Below, one piece after another: positions 17,587-26,477 of a DNA stretch of 64,000 bases (position 1 is its first letter; the number at the start of each line of letters is the position of its first letter). Made by a program: the position numbers and the translations under genes. Origin of the DNA: JAWXBR01 sp034440235 (GTDB taxonomy: Bacteria > Bacteroidota > Ignavibacteria > Kapaibacteriales > Kapaibacteriaceae); NCBI GenBank assembly GCA_034440235.1, contig JAWXBR010000009.1, positions 62,001 through 126,000 of the forward strand, in the 5' to 3' direction. A model generated the notes under the pieces. That model was not told the DNA's origin, ran no database searches, and was given only the letters and a program-made list of their open reading frames with translations.

Positions 17587-18115
17587 GCTTGTGAAGGGGC
17601 CGCCATACGGCGAGGGTTACAATGGTGAACCCGGAGAGAAGCGCCAGGCCGCTGCATACGTTAAGGACGACGTTCTGCTGTCGATGCAAAAATACGTCGA
17701 CAATCTCTGCCGCTGGTGCAAGAGATGCACCACTGCCGGCATCGAACAGCATAAACAGACGGAAATTATTCCACGCAATCCATGCTTCGACAGGCACAAG
17801 CAGCACAAAGAGCACTGCACACATCATTAACCAGCCGTACTGTTTGAAAACCTTGCCTAGCAGCACAATCGTGCCTACGGCGCCAATACTGCACACGAGG
17901 AACGACCAGTCAGCAAGTGCGCCCAGCAGTGTGTACAGACGAATTGTCTGCAAACGTGCTGCTTCTGGCTGGTCCTTTAGTAGTAGCGTTCCGCTTTGAA
18001 AAGCATCGTATCCAATTATCATGTGTGTTAACGAAGCCCCAAGCCACACAATGCCGCCAACGGCGAGAAGGAATATGAAGGTCTTTGTAAGGCGCGACGA
18101 AAACGGAGATGTCAT
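17573..18115 (-). CDS. Four-helix membrane protein, unknown
   Basis: A 180-residue inner-membrane protein with hydrophobic segments at about 10-32, 63-85, 93-115 and 150-172 (FIFLLAVGGIVWLGASLTH, LLGALADWSFLVCSIGAVG, WLMMCAVLFVLLVPVEAWIA, VLNVCSGLALLSGFTIVTL). No family motif is recognised. It lies between the SRPBCC protein gene (24-bp gap) and the small era-linked gene (14-bp overlap), within one operon. Confidence 0.7.
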   Translation of the reverse strand: MTSPFSSRLTKTFIFLLAVGGIVWLGASLTHMIIGYDAFQSGTLLLKDQPEAARLQTIRLYTLLGALADWSFLVCSIGAVGTIVLLGKVFKQYGWLMMCAVLFVLLVPVEAWIAWNNFRLFMLFDAGSGASLAPAAEIVDVFLHRQQNVVLNVCSGLALLSGFTIVTLAVWRPLHKHESR

Positions 18116-18139
18116 TTAGAACTGGTCGCTAAGAATTGA

Positions 18140-19162
18140 TCAAAGGATGCGATAGTAAATGCGAGTAAGGACCTTCATTGGGTCTTTCTCGACCATCGGA
18201 TCCGTTATGTATTCTTCCCAAGGCGAGGTAGAAAGTTTCGTGTTGTTTTTCTTTGCCCACTCATCGAGCGCAAAGTGTGCAGCTTCTGTGCCCATGTACG
18301 GACCGTAATAATCTGCAACAAGAACCTTGCCGCCAGGAACTGCCATGCCCTTGATACTTCCAGCACCTTTGTCAGCCTTGTCAGTCCAGATACATGCTTC
18401 CATGTCTGTTGTTTTGCCATCCCATGTGTGATACACGGCAAAGGGAGACCCTTTCATCGTCAGATTTTTCGATTTGGCGTACTGGCCAATCTCGGCATAA
18501 CGTGTGCCGAGCGCGCCGCCAATTTCAGATGCATTGATAACACCACGGATTGATAGTGCATTGCCACCCGCAAAATCTTCAACACCCATTTTTTCGATGC
18601 GACCCTTGGGTCCGGCAGTCGAAGCCATTTTCGGCCTTGTCTTCATGTACGCTTCAAGGTTTTCGAGTCCCTGTTCGTAATCTTTACTTACGGCCATTTT
18701 CATAAAGATTCCGCCGAATTTGCTCCATGGAGAGCTACCCATGTCGGACTCCATAAACCATGTCACGTTTGTGCCATTTCCCTCTGGTTTTAGCACGTAG
18801 CCTGCTGGCGTTGGTGGGTATTCCTCGAACTTGAAGGTCAGGTCGATTTTTTCATTTGGTACCGTGTTATCAACGGTCCACACGCCGTAACCAACATCGC
18901 TGTTGCCCTTCCATGTAAACGAAGCGCCCTTGCCAGATTCCGGACCACTGTATGTGTACACAGTGTTTGTGTCCTTCTTCGCCCAAGGCGACCACTTCTG
19001 AAACTCTCTTGTGTTCTCCAGAACGGCAAACACTTCTGCGGGAGGCGCGCTAATAACCTTCGAGTGCTCCACGCGAACGATTTGCGGCTGAAACACTCCA
19101 ATAACTGTCACCAGAAGAAAGAGGCTGACAAGTGCAATACCAATCCATTTCAAAACTTTCAC
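18140..19162 (-). CDS. Membrane-anchored SRPBCC protein fused to a GyrI-like domain
   Basis: An N-terminal membrane anchor (VLKWIGIALVSLFLLVTVIG) is followed by a polyketide-cyclase/START-like SRPBCC domain at about 35-165 (SKVISAPPAEVFAVLENTREFQ). A GyrI-like/AraC effector-binding domain follows at about 190-340 (LSIRGVINASEIGGALGTRY, VLVADYYGPY). Both folds bind hydrophobic small molecules. The ligand is unknown. The GTG at 19162 is preferred; a TTG at 19174 is possible. TAACCTTG, near the -7 consensus, lies upstream. It is probably the head of the era operon. Confidence 0.8.
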   Translation of the reverse strand: MKVLKWIGIALVSLFLLVTVIGVFQPQIVRVEHSKVISAPPAEVFAVLENTREFQKWSPWAKKDTNTVYTYSGPESGKGASFTWKGNSDVGYGVWTVDNTVPNEKIDLTFKFEEYPPTPAGYVLKPEGNGTNVTWFMESDMGSSPWSKFGGIFMKMAVSKDYEQGLENLEAYMKTRPKMASTAGPKGRIEKMGVEDFAGGNALSIRGVINASEIGGALGTRYAEIGQYAKSKNLTMKGSPFAVYHTWDGKTTDMEACIWTDKADKGAGSIKGMAVPGGKVLVADYYGPYMGTEAAHFALDEWAKKNNTKLSTSPWEEYITDPMVEKDPMKVLTRIYYRIL

Positions 19163-19260
19163 GGACGCACCCAAGGTTAGTTATAGAACGGTCGAACATA
19201 AGGAAAAGGCAACGGCTTTTTAAGGCGTTTGAAACTGTGGTCATCTTTTTCATAGCATTG

Positions 19261-19416
19261 ACAATGCGCCAAGACATACGCGATGAACCTACCGCTATTC
19301 GGCCGCTGACATTCGATGAAGAAGAATTCCATGCAATCAAGTGGTTCAAATTCGACGAAGTACCGCTAGCGCGTAGCGATCCGCATATGAAGCGATTTGT
19401 CGAGAAGTTGATAGCC
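19261..19416 (+). pseudogene. C-terminal remnant of a NUDIX hydrolase
   Basis: The plus frame reads MRQDIRDEPTAIRPLTFDEE and then HAIKWFKFDEVP and DPHMKRFVEKL. This is the conserved end of many NUDIX proteins, where a Trp-Asp-Glu-x-Pro strand precedes the Asp-Pro-His-Met-x-Arg-Phe helix. The NUDIX box and the whole N-terminal half are missing, and the frame has no proper end before the next gene. The 19163-19457 gap otherwise holds only upstream regions. Confidence 0.5.
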
Positions 19417-19457
19417 CGCCAGTTAACGTACTCTGAAACCCATCTCAAAGGCTCTCT

Positions 19458-21293
19458 ATGCGACTCCTTCTCGTCGCCTTCATATTCAGCGTCACGACCT
19501 CGGCGCAAACGCTCATTATTCGTCAGGCACACATTGTAGATCCACTGACTCGTACTGTTGCTCTTGGCGACGTCGAGAATGTCAATGGTATGATATCGCG
19601 GGTCGAGCTAAACAAGCCATACGAGCCCGGTGATCCAGAATTCCGCATTGTGCAAGAGTGGAAGTACGAACTGGATGGTGCTGACAAATGGATCATTCCA
19701 GGACTTCATGACATGCACGTGCATTCGTACGGCAATCCTGCGCCGGGTGGTGTGATGGACGTGATGGGTACGCAGAAGGCCGCAAAAACAATGCTGTATG
19801 CCGGTGTGACTGCATTCCTCGATCTGTTCGCCCCCGAGGACGCCATCTTTGCGCTTCGCGACAAGCAGCGTCAAAGCGATCTACAAATGGCTGACATCTA
19901 CGCGGCGGGCCCTATCCTAACCTGCACCGGAGGCCACGGCACAGAGTATGGCCTTCCAACACGCGTCATCAACTCGCCAGCCGACGCCGAACGTGAACTC
20001 TCCGCGCTTGCATTGAAGAAACCTGACGTCGTTAAAATAGTTTACGATCACGCATTTGGTGCCATGCCCACCATCGACAAAGCAACCATGGAGGCCGCTG
20101 TGCAGGGGGCTTCGAAGAGGGGGCTCAAAACCGTGATCCATATCGGTACTTGGCAGGATGCATGCGAGGCCATCCTAGCAGGTGCAACGTGTATTACACA
20201 CGTCCATGGACAGCCCATCCCTGCAGATCTCGTTACGTTGATGCACGAGCGGGGCGTCTATGAAATTCCCACGCTATCTGTACAATCCGAACTGGCGAAC
20301 ATCAGCCGTCAGCCCCTTCTCCTCGATAGCCCCTTACTCGCGAAGACGGCTACGAAGTCGGTGATTGATGCCTATCGGGACACTTCGAAGTTTGATAAAC
20401 GGACGAAAGCATTTCGCGATTACACGAGCGCGGAACAAGCAGCGGTCAAAGCAAACGTAAAAGCCATGCACACGGGTAACGTAAAACTGATGGCAGGCAC
20501 CGACTGCGGCAATCTCGGCACGTTTCAGGGTTACTCATTACATCGGGAGATGGAGCTGATGGTTGAGGCCGGTCTATCGTCTTGGGACGCTCTTGCATCG
20601 GCAACGACAACGGCGGGCAGTTATCTCGGAGAGAAAGTCGGCTTTCGCGTAGGCGATATTGCAAACTTTGTTTTACTAAACAAATCACCTATCGATGATA
20701 TTCGAAACACACAAGACATTGCGGCCGTGGTGTATTATGGTAGGGTTGTTAACCGCGAAATTCTCTTAAACCCGCCTGTCGTGAAATGGTCGACACCGTT
20801 GCTAGACGAGTTTAACAGTAACAGCACGATGAGCACATCAGAGCGCGAGTGGCAAACTGATCTCGACACAACCTGGGGAGGGAAGTCCACCATGTCTATC
20901 GTGTATGGGAGTGGTGTAATTCATGCTAGCGGCAAGGCCATCCCAAGCGGTGGACGTCCAGCCCTCGCCGGGCTCTCACTCCCTCTCTCCGACGAAGCTC
21001 CGGTCGACCTCACTGCATTCACCGGTGTGCGCCTTCGCTTCCAATCATCGGCGGGTCCGGTGCAACTGAAGCTCATCACCACAGGCATCTCGAACTACGA
21101 CTACCACGCGGTGAACATCCCTGCAATCGATGGTCCACGTACCCTCGAGTTCCCATTCTCGTCGTTCAAGCAGCAGTGGTCAGATCCAGTCGCTTGGACA
21201 GGCAAAGACGTCAGCTCGATCGCCTTATGGGTAAGCACCTTCGGCGTTCCGACCGACTTCGACTTCATAATCGACGCCATCGAACTGTACTAA
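19458..21293 (+). CDS. Exported amidohydrolase with C-terminal CIA30/CBM-like domain
   Basis: Signal peptide MRLLLVAFIFSVTTSAQ, then an amidohydrolase domain (about 25-430). It carries metal site HDMHVHS, candidate Lys ligand VVKIVYDH, His ligands VIHIG and CITHVHGQ, and Asp in AGTDCG, resembling imidazolonepropionase-like and prolidase-like hydrolases. About 150 residues follow that form a beta-sandwich like CIA30/carbohydrate-binding modules (SLPLSDEAPVDLTAFTGVRL, WVSTFGVPTDFDFIIDAIEL). The substrate is unknown; periplasmic peptide-like or cyclic amide hydrolysis is plausible. Confidence 0.85.
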   Translation: MRLLLVAFIFSVTTSAQTLIIRQAHIVDPLTRTVALGDVENVNGMISRVELNKPYEPGDPEFRIVQEWKYELDGADKWIIPGLHDMHVHSYGNPAPGGVMDVMGTQKAAKTMLYAGVTAFLDLFAPEDAIFALRDKQRQSDLQMADIYAAGPILTCTGGHGTEYGLPTRVINSPADAERELSALALKKPDVVKIVYDHAFGAMPTIDKATMEAAVQGASKRGLKTVIHIGTWQDACEAILAGATCITHVHGQPIPADLVTLMHERGVYEIPTLSVQSELANISRQPLLLDSPLLAKTATKSVIDAYRDTSKFDKRTKAFRDYTSAEQAAVKANVKAMHTGNVKLMAGTDCGNLGTFQGYSLHREMELMVEAGLSSWDALASATTTAGSYLGEKVGFRVGDIANFVLLNKSPIDDIRNTQDIAAVVYYGRVVNREILLNPPVVKWSTPLLDEFNSNSTMSTSEREWQTDLDTTWGGKSTMSIVYGSGVIHASGKAIPSGGRPALAGLSLPLSDEAPVDLTAFTGVRLRFQSSAGPVQLKLITTGISNYDYHAVNIPAIDGPRTLEFPFSSFKQQWSDPVAWTGKDVSSIALWVSTFGVPTDFDFIIDAIELY

Positions 21294-21338
21294 CAGATGG
21301 GACAACGGTAGCACTTTTCGACTTCATTATGGTGAGTT

Positions 21339-21556
21339 AGGGTCATGATTGGCGATGGGTTCGTGTCACAATCGGGAGTGTGCGATGCTCCGTGTCTGAT
21401 GTGCTAGATGTAAGTGGACGTTCTCGCATCACGGATGCGGAGGGAACGACACTCGCAACACACGTCATGACTGATGCACTCGAAGAGGGCGTCTATATGG
21501 CAGTGTTACGCAGCAGAGGCACAACGACAACAGCGACGTTTTGTGTGAGGCGTTAA
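21339..21556 (+). pseudogene. Relic of a T9SS C-terminal sorting domain
   Basis: One plus frame reads DWRWVRVTIGSVRCSVSDVL, DVSGRSRIT and then LEEGVYMAVLRSRG followed by TTTTATFCVRR and a stop. This matches the end of a Por-type sorting tail (G-R box, GVY strand, final basic strand). No start or upstream body exists: an in-frame stop lies near 21333. It is the remains of a secreted-protein gene. The 21294-21609 gap contains this and a short duplication. Confidence 0.5.
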
Positions 21557-21613
21557 AACTTCTCCTCTTCTGTGCCCGCCGTAAAACTTCTCCTCTTCTG
21601 CGTGCGCCGTTAA
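21553..21613. repeat. Imperfect intergenic duplication next to ogt
   Basis: AAAACTTCTCCTCTTCTG occurs twice (about 34 bp apart), and a third partial copy (GCCGTTAAAAC) overlaps the ogt stop. The start of the array coincides with the stop of the T9SS relic. Confidence 0.7.
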
Positions 21614-22119
21614 AACAACGCTGGCTTCGTCTCCTTGCGTTCGAGGTCGAGCAGAGCGCGTTTGCGCCAGAGGCCACCTGCGTAGCCGGTGAGTTCGCCA
21701 GAGGTGCCTATGACGCGGTGGCAGGGGATGACGATGGCAATGGGGTTCGCGGAGTTGGCTGTGGCCACCGCGCGGATGGCTTGGATGCTGCCGATGTTGG
21801 TGGCTTGGTCTTTGTAGGAGCGGGTGACGCCGTAGGGGATGGTACCGAGGGATTTCCAGACCTTGAGTTGGAATTCGGTGCCGACGGGGTCGAGCGGGAC
21901 AGTAAACTTTTTAAGTGTGCCAGTGAAGTATTGTTCGAGCTCTGATAACAAGAGGTCGATAATAGCTGTGGGTTCGTCTGCCGATTTAGGGGCAGACATA
22001 CGGCCGATGCGTTCGCCTTCTTGCAGCTCGACGCCCATGAAGCTGAGGACACGGATGCCCGCTTCGGTGCTTCGCACAATCATTGCACCCAGCGGTGTGC
22101 TGATGTGAACGGTGTGCAA
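21610..22119 (-). CDS. ogt: Methylated-DNA--protein-cysteine methyltransferase
   Basis: A 169-residue suicide alkyltransferase that repairs O6-alkylguanine. Active-site motif IPCHRVIG with Cys133, DNA-binding helix region VWKSLGTIPYGVTRSY, and ELTGYAGGLWRKRALLDLER typical of the family end. It has the N-terminal domain of the Ogt/MGMT type but no Ada regulatory domain. It starts 17 bp after the stop of the 1441-codon gene and may be read from the same transcript. Confidence 0.95.
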   Translation of the reverse strand: MHTVHISTPLGAMIVRSTEAGIRVLSFMGVELQEGERIGRMSAPKSADEPTAIIDLLLSELEQYFTGTLKKFTVPLDPVGTEFQLKVWKSLGTIPYGVTRSYKDQATNIGSIQAIRAVATANSANPIAIVIPCHRVIGTSGELTGYAGGLWRKRALLDLERKETKPALF

Positions 22120-22136
22120 GCGTGTTGCGGGCGTCG

Positions 22137-25100
22137 TCAGAATAAGTTCAGGACGTCTGCATAGACGATGCGACGTTCGAGTGTGAGTGTGATGTCGCCA
22201 TCGCCCGTTGTTTTATTGCCAAGGCTGGTTTCGCGTAAACGTTCGTCTGCTGGGTCGGAGAAGAGTTGTTCGTATTCCTTGATGACGACGCGATGCTGGT
22301 TTGAGGTGACGCCGTTCTTTACGGCAACGTAGCCTGCCCACATGTTCGCACCCTGAATGCGGTCGATGCGTTGCGTAATGACCGGTGTCCATCCCAAGTC
22401 GCCAGGAAGGCCAGCACCGGGTGCTGACGAGTCGCGTTTTTCGATCGTGACTTCAATTTCAGAACCTTGATGACCTGTTGTGTTCATGCGGTAGGTGTGG
22501 CCTACAACTTGGACAGTGACGCCATTTTTATCGTCTTCGATGCGTGCTGTGGCTTTGCGGTCGGGAGCGATCTGACAGAAGTCGCTAAGCGCAATGCGCG
22601 ATACAAAGACGTCGTGACCTGTTGTACTATCGGCAAGTGAATGTGGCTGTAAGCGACACAGCGCCATGCGAATGAATGGGAAGTACGATTTGCCCGGATC
22701 GATTTCGATGTCGCAATACCACAGCTTGCGTTTTTCGTCGTACTGCGGCTCGAAGCCGACAACTGCGAAGCGCTGTTTGGGGTCGACTTCATCAATCGAG
22801 ATGTTGTCGAGCACAACTTTAGGGTCGACAAAATTGTTAATGCGCGGCGCAGCATCTGCAGGCGTTGGTGCAGACAGCCAGATGGGGTCTAAGCCCCATT
22901 CTGTTACGTACGGATGTAATTCTTCGGGAATATTAAGCTGTCCACCCGCAACCAGATCGCCCATTACACCTATGCCTGCCATGATGCCAGGCACGCTACC
23001 CTTGATGTCGGCGTTCGCAGTTAGCTGCTCGACATACGGCATGCTGTTGTAATTCTTGATGTCTTTGGAGCCCTTGCTGTCCTTGCCGCTGTCTGGTTTT
23101 TGTGGGACAAATTTCTTTGTCGAATAGAGAATGACACCGAGGAGTTCGCCGTTGCCTGATGAGTACCACGGACGTTTCATGTACACACGTAAGCCTCCGC
23201 CGCGACGCGTGCTTTCGATTACACCGCCAACAAGTTCTTTCTTTTCTTCGACCCACTTAAACGATGGAACGACGTACAGAAGATCGACAGGGTCTGGACG
23301 TTTTGTGCTAAGAATGTGCAGTTCTTTTTCAGGACCACGGCGCGTGAGTTTTGCCGTCGTGTCTTTACGATCGGGCGGCATGTACTCTTTGAACAACGTC
23401 GTTGCAGTAGGTACGTAGTTCATCAACCTGTACTTCGTGTCGCCGAATTCGTCCAAGTGCTGAGCACTTAGCTTGTCGTCGGTCGGGTTTTCGTCCTGCA
23501 GCTTCACAACTGTCTTGCGCTGGTCGAGTAGCACCGGACCCTCTTCGTTCAGATTGTCTTGCCACATCTTCCACTCGCCGTGGATATCGACTTTTGACGT
23601 CGTGTGCGAGTGATAGTAAACATTTTTAAAGTCAATGCCTGCGTTGGTACCACCAAACACTCGTTCGTATACAGAGGCGATCTTGATTTCAGGTTTTTTA
23701 AGGGGCTTTTGTGTTGCGTGAACGAGATGCAGGGTACGTCCGGGTGTTAACATCCACGAAAGACCACGCAGAGCAGCGTCGAATGCCGGACCCGACACGC
23801 CAGCTTTAGTTAGCGTGCCAATGTTGCCATGTACCTTCGACACTTCTTCTGCTTCAGCCTTTGTTTCGCCCATGTTCGAGCTGAACTTAATCGTCGCCTG
23901 TTCACCCTTCGGAAGCGATAGAATGAGTGTGCGCGCACCTGGCTGCCACATAGGCGACGACGTACCTTCGGCGAGTTGAACGATTATCGAATGAATTGCT
24001 GGCCACAGATTGAACGGATCGAACGGAATCGTAACAACACCACCAGATGGCGAAGCGATTATCATAGACTGCGTACCGCCTGCAAGCTTTATCTCCATGC
24101 CTTCGTTCGCTGCCATGCCGGGAACGTTCTGTAACGTAAAGCCCCTTGCCATCGGATCGGGCAAGTACGGCGTTTCGGGTACTGCTTCTGCAACGATGGG
24201 GTAGCGTATTGCATCTTTTTGCGAGGAAGCCGAAGGCACAGCATTTAATGCGCCCATCGGATCGAGTCCACCTGCGCCATTGCGCTTGTACCACTGAAAC
24301 GGCAAGTCTTTCGACTTGTTTACAATCAGGTCGTACGTAGAAGAGTCGCCATTCATCGCCTTTGTAATTGGGTCGTCGAACATACCGTGACGTTCTGCCA
24401 GTTGCTGTGCAGCAAGTGGTGGGAACATGTGGCGTTCGCAAACTTTTTCGATAGGGGGCAAAACGGTTTCGTCTTCGCTCTCGTTGAAGGTGCGAATAAC
24501 CATGCGCTCGAGCGATTCACCTTCAACTGGATTTGTGCGAAGTGTGAGTGATGGCGAGATGATTGGATCCCAGCGGTAATAACGAATGAGCTCGGAGGCG
24601 CAATCGAAATCGTCAGGCTTGAGTTCGTCTTTCTTCGCGCTGTTGCCTGCAATGTCCGTGAAGCGTGCGCGCATGCGGTAATCACGTCCGTAACGGAGCC
24701 GTGGCAAAGAATTTGGCGTGACAGAAAACGTTGTCTCGACTTTGTATTCAAAATCGGGCGACGGCGTAGATGTTTTGTTTTCCGGCTGCAATTCGTCTTC
24801 AATGCCAATGAACGAACCGATGCGTGGTGCAACCAGACTCCAGCCTTCCCATTGTGCTACTGTTTCGTGTGCGTATAGGTCGCGCATGGATGTGGGGTTG
24901 GCTGATACGGGACGTGTAGCAGCAAATGTTAACACACCTTCTTCATCTGTTATTGGCACCCCTATCGTCTTTAGAGCACCAGATGCTTCGGGGAATTTCA
25001 GTAGGCCGTCGCGACGCATCAGCGATTCCCACTTGTCGGTTGTCTCATCGAACACATCAATACGAACACCACGCATCAAGTCGTCGGCATACAGGTTTAC

Positions 25101-26462
25101 TTCCTGATTTGTAACGAGCTTGTTGTAATTATTGCCCGAGCGGATGATTTGTTTTGCGAGTTTCAACCCACGATTAACGCGTATAAGCTGTAAGCCAGTT
25201 CCACGTGTTGACGGCGGAGTGGCGTCGGTCTTAGAGCTCTTGGTACCGATGGTTTTCGTTATTCGGTACATTATTCCGCGTGCGTAATTCAACGTCTTGA
25301 GCGACGCGGCATCGACATCGATTTGTACGATGTCGTAGTTGGTTTTGTCGTTGAGGCAAAGGAGCGCTCCGACGATTTCAGAGCCGCCGTCCGGACGTGG
25401 CAGGAACTGCCAGAATGCTGCGTCGCCACTCGTCGTGAGTCTGAAAACTGTCCATGGTGTAACGTGTTTAGTTGTAACGGCCGGACCAGGGAAGTTCACG
25501 ATACAGCGCACCTTGCCGTTGGAGCCAAGGCCGTCGGGCATCTTAAACTTTACATGCTTTACGATTCCTAGACGCCGCAGCATCTCGGGATACTCGCGCA
25601 TGACAGATACCACCTGATGAAAATCGTACTTCGGTTTTTCTGTGTGATAGCGTTTGGCGCGATAATAGTCTTTGCCACCAACGTTACCCGCAACAGGAAT
25701 ATTGCGAGGTGCGTGATAAAGTTCAACCATCTGCAATTGATTGCCCAGCGAACTCATGCCAATTGGCTGAAACATCATTGACTGAGGTGCTGTGGGAACA
25801 TCAATCCGCTCTTTATTGCTGCCTGTTTTGGTGTTCTTCGTTGGACCGCCCTGCTTAATGAGCGCGTTTGTCGCACCTCTGCCTTCGCTTTCCCACTTCT
25901 GCATCTGCTCTGTCGCCGCGCCCTCAGCATCAGAATCGGGGAGAGCGTCGCGAAGAAACTCAACCATGGGACTGAGTTTGGCCTTTGGCTTGTTGTTCTT
26001 CGTCGAGCTAGCGTTGTTGGCTTCTAGTTCAGCATCAGCGATTGGCAGTTCGTTCGCGTACTTCGCCAAGACTTTCTGATTGAACTTATCGATTGAATTC
26101 AAGACCGTACCAACGGGGTAGGTCACGATTTTGAAATCGGTGAACGGACGGTATTCATACGGACGTACAAGTGTCGTGGGCTTGAAGATCGATTTCCATG
26201 CTTCGGTAGATGCAGGACCGCCGAATTCCTGATAGTCGAGTGGACCCACTGCGTCGCCTGAATCGAATTCGAGTGTGACGGTAATGTTGTTAAGCGTGCT
26301 GGGCCAGTCCAACATGTCAGGATATTCACTGAGTTTATTATCGTCGGTCGTGGCGTCCTGAAGCTTTGGCATTACCATAATAGCCACAGAGAGCAGGGTG
26401 TCGTCACCTTGCTTCTCTACATCAAACGGTATAGGCGTCCACTGAAATTCTTGCGAAGCCAT
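22137..26462 (-). CDS. Giant protein of unknown function (1441 aa), first partner
   Basis: No signal peptide or membrane segment. Long beta-rich stretches resemble repeated sandwich folds (LRYGRDYRMRARFTDIAGNS, YCDIEIDPGKSYFPFIRMAL, VSRIALSDFCQIAPDR). A charged low-complexity region lies at about 145-225 (ASSTKNNKPKAKL, NTKTGSNKERID). I recognise no catalytic motif or named domain. It is 15 bp downstream of the 1710-codon gene on the same strand, so the two form one operon. Size and lack of signal suggest a cytosolic or co-exported partner of that protein (inference). Confidence 0.8.
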   Translation of the reverse strand: MASQEFQWTPIPFDVEKQGDDTLLSVAIMVMPKLQDATTDDNKLSEYPDMLDWPSTLNNITVTLEFDSGDAVGPLDYQEFGGPASTEAWKSIFKPTTLVRPYEYRPFTDFKIVTYPVGTVLNSIDKFNQKVLAKYANELPIADAELEANNASSTKNNKPKAKLSPMVEFLRDALPDSDAEGAATEQMQKWESEGRGATNALIKQGGPTKNTKTGSNKERIDVPTAPQSMMFQPIGMSSLGNQLQMVELYHAPRNIPVAGNVGGKDYYRAKRYHTEKPKYDFHQVVSVMREYPEMLRRLGIVKHVKFKMPDGLGSNGKVRCIVNFPGPAVTTKHVTPWTVFRLTTSGDAAFWQFLPRPDGGSEIVGALLCLNDKTNYDIVQIDVDAASLKTLNYARGIMYRITKTIGTKSSKTDATPPSTRGTGLQLIRVNRGLKLAKQIIRSGNNYNKLVTNQEVNLYADDLMRGVRIDVFDETTDKWESLMRRDGLLKFPEASGALKTIGVPITDEEGVLTFAATRPVSANPTSMRDLYAHETVAQWEGWSLVAPRIGSFIGIEDELQPENKTSTPSPDFEYKVETTFSVTPNSLPRLRYGRDYRMRARFTDIAGNSAKKDELKPDDFDCASELIRYYRWDPIISPSLTLRTNPVEGESLERMVIRTFNESEDETVLPPIEKVCERHMFPPLAAQQLAERHGMFDDPITKAMNGDSSTYDLIVNKSKDLPFQWYKRNGAGGLDPMGALNAVPSASSQKDAIRYPIVAEAVPETPYLPDPMARGFTLQNVPGMAANEGMEIKLAGGTQSMIIASPSGGVVTIPFDPFNLWPAIHSIIVQLAEGTSSPMWQPGARTLILSLPKGEQATIKFSSNMGETKAEAEEVSKVHGNIGTLTKAGVSGPAFDAALRGLSWMLTPGRTLHLVHATQKPLKKPEIKIASVYERVFGGTNAGIDFKNVYYHSHTTSKVDIHGEWKMWQDNLNEEGPVLLDQRKTVVKLQDENPTDDKLSAQHLDEFGDTKYRLMNYVPTATTLFKEYMPPDRKDTTAKLTRRGPEKELHILSTKRPDPVDLLYVVPSFKWVEEKKELVGGVIESTRRGGGLRVYMKRPWYSSGNGELLGVILYSTKKFVPQKPDSGKDSKGSKDIKNYNSMPYVEQLTANADIKGSVPGIMAGIGVMGDLVAGGQLNIPEELHPYVTEWGLDPIWLSAPTPADAAPRINNFVDPKVVLDNISIDEVDPKQRFAVVGFEPQYDEKRKLWYCDIEIDPGKSYFPFIRMALCRLQPHSLADSTTGHDVFVSRIALSDFCQIAPDRKATARIEDDKNGVTVQVVGHTYRMNTTGHQGSEIEVTIEKRDSSAPGAGLPGDLGWTPVITQRIDRIQGANMWAGYVAVKNGVTSNQHRVVIKEYEQLFSDPADERLRETSLGNKTTGDGDITLTLERRIVYADVLNLF

Positions 26463-26477
26463 TTGGTCCTCCGCGTC

